Assembly (NCBI GenBank): GCA_001247695.2
Contig: LGRX02012548.1
Coordinates: 1 to 64,000 of the forward strand
Length of the DNA stretch: 64,000 nucleotides
Direction of reading: 5' to 3'
Source of the DNA: Cymbomonas tetramitiformis
Lineage: Eukaryota; Chlorophyta; Pyramimonadophyceae; Pyramimonadales; Pyramimonadaceae
Positions 32,340-43,326 of this stretch are shown here, piece by piece (position 1 is the stretch's first letter; each line of letters begins with the position of its first letter). The notes beneath the pieces were generated by a model. That model was not told where the DNA came from. It searched no databases and saw only the letters and a program-made list of their open reading frames with translations. A program made the position numbers and the translations under genes.

Positions 32340-35300
32340 ATTGACTAAGGTAATTTGGTTTGGGTGAAGATTATAAAGGTCAGAGGTAGGTAAGGTAATT
32401 TGGTTTGGGTGAAGATTATAAAGGTCAAAGGTCTAGGCGCTGTCGATCACAAATATGCGATCTCCACTAGGCGTCGATCTTTTTGGACAGCGCGATTAAT
32501 CACCATGCGATGTTAACATGGATATTGCCATTACATCATCTGACCGCAGGATCATGTGCGCGGCAGTGCTTTGATTTTTGCTTCCCATCATGCGAGCCAT
32601 GCCATAACGCGTGGGTGGCGTCGCGATAAATGTACGCGACTGTAGTGGCAGTGTCATCGTTGGCGTCTGGCGATCGTGAGATCGTTAATTCGACTGCGTC
32701 GCCCGTTGGGATTCGAGCTTTGCTGCTGCTGCTGCTGCTGCATGTAATACACTAGGCCCGGTCGATCTTAAATTAAGATCTCCACTAGGCGCATCTGACG
32801 GTCGATGGGATTATTTATCTTGCCGACGTGGCGCACTCGAGAGATCCGAACATGCACATCGAGTCTGCCAGTCCATTAATGATTTGACATTTCTCGATCC
32901 TCGCGTCTGCTATGCAATGTAAAAGCGAATCTACAATCTATCTGATTTCCGAACATCGCGTCGGCCATGCGATGTTTAAATCATTTTCGCCATTACACTA
33001 TCTGACCGTAGGATCATGTGCGCGACAGTGCTTTGCTTTTTGCTTCCCAGCATGCCATGCCATAACGCGTGGGTGGCGTCGTGGTACATACACGTGACTG
33101 TTGTGGCACTGTCATCGTTAGCGTTTGGCGATCGTGAGATCGAAAATTCAACTGTATCGCCCGTTGGGATTCGAGCTTTGCTGCTGCTGCTGCTGCTGAT
33201 TAAGGTAAGGTAAGGTAAGTAAGGTAAGGTAATTTGGTTTGGCTGAAGATTATAAAGGTCAAAGGTCTAGGCGCTGTCGATCACAAATATGCGATCTCCA
33301 CTAGGCGTCGATCCTTTTGGACAGCGCGATTAATTACCATGCGATGTTAACATGGATATCGTCATTACATCATCTGACCGCAGGATCATGTGCGCGACGG
33401 TGCTTTGCTTTTTGATTCCCAGCACGCCATGCCATAACGCGTGGGTGGCGTCGCGATAAATGTACGCGACTGCAGTGGCACTGTCATCGTTGGCGTCTGG
33501 CGATCGTGAGATCGATAATTCGACTGCGTCGCCCGTTGGGATTCGAGCTTTGCTGCTGTTGATGCTGCTGCTGCATGTACTAGGCGCTGTCGATCACAAA
33601 TATGCGATCTCCACTAGGCGTCGATCCTTTTGGACAGCACCATTAATTACCATGCGATGTTAACATGGATATCGCCATTACATCATATGACCGCAGGATC
33701 ATTTGCGCGACAGTGCTTTGCTTTTTGCTTCCCAGCACGCCATGCCATAACGCGTGGGTGGCGTCGTGGTACATACACGCGACTGTTGTGGCACTGTCAT
33801 CGTTAGCGTCTAGCGATCGTGAGATGGAACATTCGACTGCGTCGCCCGTTGGGATTCGAGCTTTGCTGCTGCTGCTGATTAAGTAAGGTAAGGTAAGGTA
33901 AGGTAAGGTAATTTGGTTTGGTTGAAGATTATAAAGGTCAGAGGTCTAGGCCCGGTCGATCTTGAATTAAGATCTCCACTAGGCGCATCTGACGGTCGAT
34001 GGGATTATTTATCTTGCCGACGTGGCGCACTCGAGAGATCCGAACATGAACATCGAGTCTGCCATTCCATTAATTATTTGACATTTCTCGATCCTCGCGT
34101 CTGCTATGCAATGCAAAAGCGAACCTATCTGATTTCCGAACATCGCGTCGGCCATGCGATGTTTAAATCATTTTCGCCATTACAACATCTGACCGTAGGA
34201 TCATGTGCGCGACAGTGCTTTGCTTTTTGCTTCCCAGCATGCCATGCCATAACGCGTGGGTGGCGTCGCGATATATGTACGCGACTGCAGTGGCACTGTC
34301 ATCGTTAGCGTCTGGTGATCGTGAGATCGAAATTTCGACTGCGTCGCCCGTTGGGATTCGAGCTTTGCTGCTGCTGCTGCTGATTAAGGTAAGGTAAGGT
34401 AAGGTAAGGTAAGGTAAGGTAAGGTAATTTGGTTTGGGTGAAGATTATAAAGGTCAAAGGTCTAGGCCCGGTCGATCTTAAATTAAGATCTCCACTAGGC
34501 GCATCTGACGGTCGATGGGATTATTTATCTTGCCGACGTGGCGCACTCGAGAGATCCGAACATGAACATCGAGTCTGCCATTCCATTAATGATTTGACAT
34601 TTCTCGATCCTCGCGTCTGCTATGCAATGTAAAAGTGAATCTATCTGATTTCCGAACATCGCGTCGGCCATGCGATGTTTAAATCAGTTTCGCCATTACA
34701 CTATCTGACCGTAGGATCATGTGCGCGACAGTGCTTTGCTTTTTGCTTCCCAACATGCCATGCCATAACGCGTGGGTGGCGTCGCGATAAATGTACGCGA
34801 CTGCAGTGGCACTGTCATCGTTGGCGTCTGGCGATCGTGAGATCGAACATTCGACTGCGTCGCCCGTTGGGATTCGAGCTTTGCTGCCGCTGCTTCTGCT
34901 GATTAAGGTAAGGTAAGTAAGGTAAGGTAATTTGGTTTGGGTGAAGATTATAAAGGTCAGAGGTAGTAAGGTAATTTGGTTTGGTTGAAGATTATAAAGG
35001 TCAGAGGTAAGGTCAAAGGTAGGTAATTTACTTGATGCCAAGACGATAAAGGTCAGAGGTCTAGGCGCTGTCGATCACAAATATGCGATCTCCACTAGGC
35101 GTCGATCTTTTTGGACAGCACGATTAATTACCATGCGAATCTATCAGATTTCCGAACATCGCGTCGGCCATGCGATGTTTTAATAATTTTCGCCATTACA
35201 CTATCTGACCGTAGGATCATGTGCGCGACAGTGCTTTGCTTTTTGCTTCCTAGCATGCCATGCCATAACGCGTGGGTGGCGTCGTGGTACATACACGCGA

Positions 35301-35620
35301 CTGTTGTGGCACTGTCATCGTTAGCGTTTGGCGATCGTGAGATCGAAACTTCGACTGCGTCGCCCGTTGGGATTCGAGCTTTGCTGCTGCTGCTGCTGCT
35401 GATTAAGGTAAGGTAAGGTAAGTAAGGTAAGGTAATTTGGTTTGGCTGAAGATTATAAAGGTCAAAGGTAGTAAGGTAATTTGGTTTGGGTGAAGATTAT
35501 AAAGGTCAGAGGTAGGTAAGGTAAGGTAAGGTAAGGTAAGGTAATTTGGTTTGGGTGAAGATTATAAAGGTCAAAGGTATTTGGTCCGGTTCCAAATCAT
35601 AAGGAGCAGAGGTCAAGTGG
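30819..35620. repeat. CTG-rich complex satellite array, right part
   Basis: Eleven further units have cores near 30900, 31216, 31666, 32126, 32554, 33016, 33390, 33705, 34203, 34720 and 35220. CTG tracts range from 3 to about 17 units; the longest is at 32288-32339. Linkers alternate between type A (GATCTTAAATTAAGATC inverted repeat) and type B. From 32340 onward, tracts of GGTAA pentamers and about 40-bp units beginning GGTAATTTGGTTTGGGTGAA grow longer, reaching several in a row at 35400-35580. Each core is open for 60-80 codons ending in poly-Leu, but this follows from repeat conservation and is not good evidence for a protein. Confidence 0.92.
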
Positions 35621-35830
35621 CAAGTGTTTGTATGGCATGGCATGGCATGGCAAATGGCAAATGGCAAATGGCAAATGGCAAATGGCAAATGGCATGGCAT
35701 TTTGGCTTGGCATTTTCGATTTTGGCATGGCATGGCATTTTGACATGGCATGGCATGGCATTTTGACATGGCATGGCATGGCATTTTGACATGGCATGGC
35801 ATGGCATGGCACGCCATTGTCATGTCATTG
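35621..35830. repeat. GGCAT / GGCAAAT microsatellite
   Basis: Runs of GGCAT and GGCAAAT with interspersed GGCATTTTGACAT blocks. It forms the right edge of the satellite region. Long minus-strand ORFs rich in Met-Pro-Cys-His are by-products. Confidence 0.95.
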
Positions 35831-35912
35831 TCATGTCATATCATGTTCACCTGTTGCTGTTGACCCAGACTTGAGACTCTTGACTTCGGAACGCTGACTT
35901 AACGTTCACGTG

Positions 35913-36161
35913 TGTCACAGGTACGAGGTAGTGTTGATCTGAGACAAGTATCCTATTATTCGTTTTAGGGAAAGACTATGGGCCGGGCTCCGGAAGTCCG
36001 TGATGGTCCGTCACGTATATAACTTACCGGAATATCCTAGTTCACTAGAATTCAGAGGGTCCCGAACTGTGTGGATAAACTCTCTTAAGATAAATAAACC
36101 CTAAGCTAGATATACCCGGAACGGTCTCGCAACGGTCTCGGATACTAGCCTACTTGTGACA
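35913..36161 (+). repeat. Candidate solo LTR
   Basis: It begins TGTCACAGGTACGAGGTAG and ends CCTACTTGTGACA, which are imperfect inverted termini of TG..CA type. Inside are TATATAA near 36017 and AATAAA near 36095. No target duplication or partner was found, so the call is tentative. Confidence 0.35.
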
Positions 36162-36980
36162 CAGCGTATGTCACAGCACGAACCTATAGATCAATCAGCA
36201 GTCCAGTGTTGGTCCTAGGGGTTTGTCATAGGGGCCTGCACCGGGACTCCCAGTCAGGGCTGCCTATACAGATTCCAGCACACCACCCCAGCACTGTGGG
36301 TGGTGACTGGCTAGGAGAGTCAGAAACGTAAATCTCTAGGGCAGAAGCCAGGGCGTGACAAGTCCTAACTGCTAATCCAACTGTGCTATTCTGATACACA
36401 AAGTGGAAACCTCTAACCAGCACAAGAGAAACCATATAGGCGATGCAAGTCCTGCTAAACTACTGAAAAGCTCTGTGCCAGTAAGTCAGATTGAAGAGTT
36501 CAAAGGTGTCAAAGTAAAATCATAAACCAAATTGAAGACCGTGTTGGGGTCAAAGTAGATCTCAGCACACCACCAGACTAGTGGTGTACTGCCAGAACCA
36601 GAAACATAACTACTCGGGGTCAAAGGCCAGAGGAGCACCGTCACCACAATGAGCACCGTAGTAGCCCGTAGTAGCACGGCGGAGCAATACGGGGCGGCCA
36701 AAGTGTAAGGCGTCGGTCTCTGGAAAATCATTCGCCAGAGAATTTGACGGAGTCGGTGTCGCTGATTCGTTGATCACGGGAGGCTGCACCGCACCAGGGT
36801 GCTGCCAAGTACTGCCCGAAGGAGGGGCCTCGTCAACATCTGAAGACGACGCCGGCGACAGCGGAGGACCGTCCTCAAATAACACGGCAGGCGGCGGCGG
36901 CCCGGGATGCCATGCGAGGAAGATAGATCCTACTGTCCGGCTAAGCTCGCTGAATATCAAACAGATAATCACATAACTAG
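36162..36980. other. No gene recognised; probable decayed retroelement interior
   Basis: The stretch between two LTR-like segments. Two related blocks (near 36260-36330 and 36560-36640) share ACACCACC...GTGG...CAGAA..GTAA.TCT words, suggesting an internal duplication. Minus-strand open stretches at 36610-37074 are Pro/Ser-rich with no motif. Confidence 0.4.
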
Positions 36981-37603
36981 TGTCAGGGTCATGACCGATG
37001 ACATATGTGTCATACATGGCATACGTGTCATACCTGTCAGACATGTCATACCATGTCATGTCGTGTCGTGTCATATATTAATATGACAGTCGACAGTACG
37101 GTCGATCGTGACTGTACACGTCGAGTCGCGTCATAGATTATTATGACAGTCGTCAGTACGGTCGACGATGACTGTACAGGTCGCCAGATGATAGTGTCAC
37201 ATCATCTGTCATTATTCAAGGAAAGACTTGAATGACCCTGTCATCGAGAGTTCGTACGTCGAACTCGAAGATGGCAAAGCAAAGATACATCTTGAAGTAC
37301 AAACAAGAACCATCTTCGCTTTTAGCATGTGCGGAACACATATGCGCAGCATGAACGAACTAGTCGTTACCACAATGCTGGTCGTTCAACCTACGTCTCG
37401 GGTTCACAACCCAATGGCGGTACCATCTACGATGATGGGAGACGTATGGTATTAAGTGAGGAAGCGTTGGGCTTCAGCAGCTCTTCATTCAGAGACTGCA
37501 CTCACAACCCGCTATTCTGTAACACTTGTGTATGCCGTTCAACAGCACAGTGTATATTTGATATATTGAATAATAATTGTGGGCTCGCATATCAGCCCTA
37601 ACA
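36981..37603 (+). repeat. LTR family X, copy 1 (about 623 bp)
   Basis: It starts TGTCAGGGTCATGACCGATG and ends CAGCCCTAACA. It is homologous over its length to the minus strand of 50070-50672, with shared words such as CATACCTGTCAGACATGTC, TGACAGTCGTCAGTACGGTC, GATGGCAAAGCAA and CACAACCCAAT. TGGTAT follows two bases after the end and could start a primer-binding site. No matching internal region is visible. Confidence 0.65.
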
Positions 37604-38483
37604 TAATGGTATTCTAAAAGAACTCGTCCAAGCACGATACGAGAACTCGAGTGGGTGCAGCGTCAGACGTAATATAGATCATATTGTTCGCAGGTTGTAG
37701 GTTGGCGCATAAAAAGGCGACAGCACATATACCGAATAACTGCACAGCGAATAAGTGATAATAGCACGCTCGAATATCGACTAACACAGCATTCGCAAAG
37801 GAATCTACATTTTACATATCAGCGCGATAAGGTGTGCGCACAGTATGATGATTGCGCACATATGATGTCAAAAATCGCAGGATTGTCACTGTATGCGAGA
37901 TTAAGACGCGCGAATAAAAAAATGATCATCCGCATATATGATTGCATCAACTGCGACAGTACGTACAAATTTCGTTAACAGCGCGCTCGAATTCTTTCAT
38001 GCGACGTACATCAACAACGATGACATGCTTAGCGAAATGATCGTCAGCATCGATTTTTGTAAATGATCCTTTCGCACTGTTCGCAATAATCAGCGCGTAC
38101 AATGAATTTTAGCCTGTCAGCACGATATGCATTTTCCATGATTTCATCAGATGCGTTGGACGCTCAATTTTAGCGCGTACGATTCCTGATATGTCTGCAT
38201 GCAGCAAAACATGTGATATGTACAACACGCGTAGATATGCAGAATAAATGTACACTCGCAGAGATACATGGAATAGACGCATGATGGACGTACAATCATT
38301 ATACTGCTGTAGACCCATGATCATTATACTGCTGTGGATACATTATCACTATGCTGCCGTGAATATACTATCATCATACTGCAGCAAATTCCAATATGTT
38401 CTGATGACTGCACAAATACTCTTAATCAACAGCATTCATGCTCATCAGCAGCATAATAATGTGTGCACAACATGTGTGTGCGG
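37604..38483. other. No gene; short tandem repeat at 38290-38395
   Basis: AT-rich sequence without coding signal. At 38290-38395 a unit of about 30 bp containing ATCATTATACTGCTG is repeated three to four times. The 8-bp hAT target site lies at the right end. Confidence 0.6.
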
Positions 38484-38491
38484 ATCAGCAC

Positions 38492-38510
38492 CAAGGGTCG
38501 GAATCGATTG
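38492..38510 (+). repeat. hAT left terminal inverted repeat
   Basis: CAAGGGTCGGAATCGATTG. The mirror copy at the right end differs by a single base within the first 17. Confidence 0.93.
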
Positions 38511-38951
38511 TTTTGACAATTACGATTAATCGATTAAACACGGTTATCACAATTACAATCGATTTGAAATTGCAATAATTACGAATCAAACAGGTTAGAA
38601 ATTTTGAACAACTACAATCGAATCGATTTCCAACCTGTAACAATCGACAATCGAATCGATTTGCCTTCGATGAGGAACCACAATTAAATCGGTTACGTGT
38701 TCATCATAATTACCAATCAAATCGATTTCAAAAAAATGGATACACCAATCGAATGTGTTCTTGTCGTGTCATAACACCAATATAACCGGTTTCGATCTCT
38801 AGCGCCGACGACACGTTTGACATTATGAAATCGATTGTGTGCATATCGACGTGAACCGACCACTGCCACTCAATTATTGGCTGTTGGGTTTCAGCTGCGG
38901 CTCAAATTTCAAATGTGGCTGTCGGATGCTAAAATATCTACCCGAGACACC

Positions 38952-38960
38952 CATATAAAG
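38952..38960 (+). promoter_or_regulatory. TATA box of the hAT transposase gene
   Basis: CATATAAAG lies about 50 bp before the ATG at 39005. Transcription would be expected to start near 38985, downstream of the earlier in-frame ATG at 38972, so 39005 is the preferred start. Confidence 0.55.
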
Positions 38961-39004
38961 CTCTAACCTGAGTGCAACTACATTCAAACTTCATTTCTTA
39001 CATC

Positions 39005-42000
39005 ATGGGCAGGCGTGCAGCAACGAAATCCAAGAAATCCCAACCCGTTAAAACCAGATTGCCGGCCCTAGGCAAGGGCCCGATCAAACGCACGCCCCGT
39101 CATGAATTCGATCATCGGGATAACGCTGAGAACATATATGATGTGGAATGTATCATAGCCGAGCGATCTGTGAAGGTTAATGGTCTCACGGTTGAAGAAT
39201 GGCTAATCCGCTGGAAGGGATACAATGATTCGCACGACACCTGGGAGCCAATCGAGAACTTGGCGGGCCTTGAAGATGACATAGCACAATTTCGAAATGC
39301 TAAATCCGAGCAACACCCTTTAAAGCTGGGCAAACGCAGGCGAAGAACTCCATTTGACGACACCACACCTGTCGTTGTCGCTGCCACTCCAGGCGAGAGT
39401 GCTGCTGCTCCTGGATACTCTACGGGTGTTACAGCCACTACTGCTGAAGCAGAAGATGATTGTGTTGAAGAAGATGAGAGTGAACATGCCATCCTTCGCC
39501 CTGCCATGCGAGGCCGCCGCATTGCAAAGGTAATTTGTACTCACCATGTTCTCCTTCGTTCCTTTCGTTCCTTACCCTTACTCGATTCTTTCACGAACGC
39601 TGTCTTACGTAGTCGTAACTGTATGACCGACAACCGGCCGGCCATCATGCTATTCTTTCGTTACATTGCGTTCGACTCCCGCCAACGAACAAGGCTCTGC
39701 GTGACGTTCTGACATGACCGCAGGTGTGGTCGTACTTCAACGAGATCATCTGCCCGACCACCGACAAGCCGATGGGTCTCCAGTGTGCCATCGCGGGATG
39801 CGCCGCCCGTCTTGCCTGCACCACCAACACCACCAACGCCCGGCAGCATTTATCCCACGTGCACAAGGACCACCTCGCTGAACTTGAGGCCGAGGAGTTC
39901 GAGAACGCTGCAGTCGCTGAAGCATCGGCTACCCCCAGAGTCCAGTCTGTGATCAACTCTGGGGGAAGTTCATGGCCCCCTGGAAAACGAGATCAACTGA
40001 CTTCGAAGGTGGTCAACTGGCTCTGCAAACGTGCCCGGCCGCTCAGCCTTCCCGAGCGGGACACCGAGTTGAAGGACGTGTTGCTGTTCGCATCTGGAGG
40101 CGGCTACACCATGCCGTCTGCTCACAACGTTGTTCGCCAACTGTGCGTGTTGTCTGGCAAAGCCCTCGCCAGCGATCGCGCCAAGATCTTCAAGCTGATT
40201 GCAGCTGGTGTCAGCCCTTCCACCGGTGCGTTTCCCGCCACTCCCGGGACTTTTATTGCCTACAATTTATCCTTAGAAAGGCAGTATCTGTTGTACTCGC
40301 ATGCTCTCGAGTGTTTGGCGATACGTGTTTGCTACTATTTTAACCGTTTTTATATTACTGACTGGCTGTTTCGGTGTATTATTGCAGCCATTGACATCTG
40401 GTCCGAAAACGGCATCGCGCTGTTGGGCATCCTCCTCTACTTTTGGTCTGCAGGTGCCAACACAATCGAGGAGCTTTTGGTGAGGGCTGTCCCTTTCGGT
40501 GAGATCGCTCACACCGGCGAAGAGATTGACCACGCCACGAAGGATGCCTTGGCTCTTGTCGGTGTGGGGAAGTACGAGTTTCAATCGGCCGCGGAGTCCC
40601 CAAATAACTCCATGACGGTACTTACCGACAACGTTCGTGACTGCCTGCATAAGGCGGTGGCCGACGGAGCCAGCAATGTTCAGAAGGGTTTGGCAGACTT
40701 CGAGACCCACCCTTGCCCAGTTCATGTGGGTCAGAGATGCGTTCTGCAGTTTTTGAGCGTGAGCTGCATCGCAGCAGTTCACACGAAGACTAAGGGCATC
40801 GCAGCCCTATTCCGTCGCTCACCGCTCGGACTCTCCTGCCTGCATAAGTGCCAGGCAAAGTACCAGCTGCCGAGCACACAGCCTCCGCGTTCGGTAGCTG
40901 TTCGGTGGAACAGCATGTTTCTGCAATGGGAATGGTTCCCCCCCCAGCAAAAGGCCCTCCAGATGTTCGATGTCGAGAGCTTGCAACTGAACTTGAGTAC
41001 CGACGAGGCGGGCTCCACCTACCGAGATTTTCAAATGGATCTCAGTGACTGGGAGGTCGTTGAACAATCGGTGAGTCGATACTTGCCACTTTCTGTGTAC
41101 ACACGGATTAAAAAGTAAGGACTAGTCAATCAACCTTCGTTCAGTTCCGTTGATCGGTTCGAAGGCGACTTTTCCGCGCCTTACGACCATGGGCTTGTAC
41201 CCCATGGCTCCGGAGGTTTATCCGCTGTGTACATTTTAGTGAATGCCCTGCCTACTTGTACCGTATTTTCATATTGATAAACTGCTTAACTGACTGCTTA
41301 TTTTTTGTATGCTGCAGATACCTGTGCTGCGGCCGGTCTTCCACTACACGAGGATCATCCAAGGCACGAAGTATGTCACCATGTCGTTGGTCTTGCCTAT
41401 GACTACCTGGTTGATCGAGTTTGAGTTGAGCCCGACCGTCGACATCACCCTCGCCAACAACTCCGTCCTCAAGCACAAGGAGCTCTTGCACGGTGTGCAA
41501 ACTGCTCGCGAGGCCATGCACCGTGACTTCGTGAGGCGATGGGTGTATGAGTTGGACGAGAGCATCCTTGAGGACTACGTGGTGGCAACTTTGCTGGATC
41601 CTCGGTGGAAGAACTGGCAGTTTGAAGGTTGCAACATCTTTGACAACGGTGATATGACCTCCCTTCGCGCTTTCGGGTATTTGCGCACCGCGTGGACTAA
41701 CTTCAAACCCAGCAATGTAGAGCCCATTGCCCCTGTTTCCAAACCTGTCAGTGGGAACTTTGGCGAGTCATCCTTCATGCGCAAGAAGACCGATCCTAGA
41801 GTTACTCAGCCTGAAAGAGTAGTTAGAGATCAACTTGATTCATACTTAGCTTTGCCCCAAGAGCCAAATGAGGATGGCTTTGACGTGATGCTTTGGTGGA
41901 ACCGCAATGTTGCCACTCTACCCGATGTCTACCGTATGGCCCGCCAGTTCCTAGGATGTCCTGCCACCACTGCGGGTGTAGAGCGTGCTTTTAGTGCGGC

Positions 42001-42085
42001 TGGCAAGATGCATGATGACCTGCGCAAAAACACTTCGGAGGGCACACTTGAGCATATGCTTAGAGTCAGAATGAGTACTGACTAG
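39005..42085 (+). CDS. hAT transposase with N-terminal chromodomain and BED zinc finger, four exons
   Basis: Exons are 39005-39529, 39724-40225, 40388-41070 and 41318-42085. All three introns are GT..AG and the joined frame gives 825 residues with no stop. Residues 1-44 are basic. Residues 45-98 are a chromodomain (YDVECIIAE, LIRWKGYNDSHDTWEPIENL) with cage positions Y45, W70 and Y73, expected to read methylated histone tails. Exon 2 opens with a BED finger (VWSYFNEI, Cx4C, HLSHVH). Exon 2/3 joins to STAIDIWSENG, the first catalytic Asp region; later come CPVHVGQRC and RWNSMFLQWEW. Exon 4 holds the C-terminal dimerisation domain (WWNRN, PATTAGVERAFSAAG). The middle of exon 1 is acidic. The gene ends in TAG at 42083-42085. 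A fused chromodomain is familiar in chromovirus integrases but uncommon in hAT. Residues from an earlier ATG (38972) would add 11. Confidence 0.92.
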
Positions 42086-42645
42086 ACCGGTTGCAAAAGT
42101 GTGTACACAGTAATATTTTGATACCAGCTTGCTGTAATACTTTGATATCAGCCTGCTGTAATATTTTGATATCAGCCTGCTGTAATATTTTGTTAATCTG
42201 CTTGTTGCCATACCTTCTTAGCTTGCTGTGAAAATATGCTAGTGACCCTGCAGTTTTTGATATCGCCTTTACCTTGTTATGCACTTTTGGTTTACCCCTG
42301 CATATCTGCTTATCTGTTTACACCCTGATAACTGTTTACACCCTGATAATCGGTTTGATAACCGGTTATCAAATAGGTTAGGTTGCCTGAAAATTAGGTA
42401 CACAATCGGTTTGCAAAAAACAATAACACTAATCGAATCGATTTGAACTTTTAATAATCGGGTAGATAATAGGTTTGCTTTTCAGATACAATCACAATCG
42501 AATGGGTTTAACACGTCAATAATCAGGTACACAATCAGTTGTGGAAATTTTTAAAACACTAATCGAATCGGTTACAACTGTCAACAATTAGTTAGAAACC
42601 TATTATGAAAATCAGACAATCGGTTTGAAAGAGGTTTGAAATTTC

Positions 42646-42664
42646 AAACCGATTCCGACCCTTG
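42646..42664 (-). repeat. hAT right terminal inverted repeat
   Basis: On the minus strand it begins CAAGGGTCGGAATCGGTTT. The target duplication ATCAGCAC follows at 42665-42672. Confidence 0.93.
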
Positions 42665-42672
42665 ATCAGCAC

Positions 42673-42986
42673 ACACACACACATGCACACACACACACAC
42701 ATGCATACATTTCACTTGCAGCAATCATCAACATGCAGCACATGCATTTTTATACCATGCATATATCTTATGCTGAATGATTGCAACATTGTGAATTGTA
42801 CATGCTTTACTAATACAACTTGATCACGATACCAGCTGTAGTACATAGTGCATAAGCATATTGCAGTGCATGCTAAACTATATTAGAACCCATATATTAT
42901 AAGGTGCCTGATAGTAATCTTAACACCATAATTAGCTTGTCATGTCCTGGTGGAGCCGAGATGCTCCTCAGATCACATGTACATTC
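42673..42986. other. No gene; CA microsatellite then AT-rich sequence
   Basis: (CA)n interrupted by TG occupies 42669-42703. The remainder is AT-rich with no coding or repeat signal. Confidence 0.7.
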
Positions 42987-43326
42987 TACAGTAATCACTC
43001 ACCTTTAAGAAAACCGGAGATTTGGGGTCAGCCAGCTAATTCCACCAACTTGCGTACCCCCCCCCGCCAGCGCCAGCGTCCTATGGAATCGGTAAGAATT
43101 AGCAAGTATTTTCTTTCAATCAGCCAGCAATTCTCTTAAAAGTCCAATGATAAACACTTAAAAAGGCGACATTTTCAAAATTTTCCGCCTGCGGCGCCAG
43201 CACCCATATTTCTTATTTTCGAGAATTCCATAGCTCAAAAAAACCAGCCAGCTTTTCTCGACAACTTCCCCAAAAGCTGGCTGGTTTCTTATCGCCGGGT
43301 TTTCTTAAAGGTGAGTGATTACTGTA
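42987..43326. mobile_element. MITE with Tc1/mariner-like TA site (340 bp)
   Basis: Terminal inverted repeats of nearly 30 bp, CAGTAATCACTCACCTTTAA and beyond, are present at both ends next to TA dinucleotides. The ends read TA-CAG...CTG-TA, as expected for Tc1/mariner insertion. There is no coding capacity. Repeated CAGCCAGC words lie inside. Confidence 0.8.

Larger units (their letters stand above)
38492..42664 (+). mobile_element. Complete hAT transposon with chromodomain-BED transposase (4173 bp)
   Basis: Terminal inverted repeats CAAGGGTCGGAATCG lie at both ends. They are flanked by the 8-bp target duplication ATCAGCAC (38484-38491 and 42665-42672), the length expected for hAT. Subterminal regions (38500-38790 and 42350-42650) are full of AATCGATT/AATCGGTT-like words, the likely transposase binding sites. 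A single intact spliced transposase gene lies between them. Everything needed for autonomous transposition appears present. Confidence 0.95.

Noticed and set aside
19276..35410. A conserved family of 60-110 residue proteins ending in poly-Leu.
   Set aside because: Each is the same frame of a near-identical satellite unit ending in CTG repeats; no independent sign of coding.
35506..35823. Met-Pro-Cys-His-rich proteins on the minus strand.
   Set aside because: Translation of the GGCAT microsatellite in different frames.
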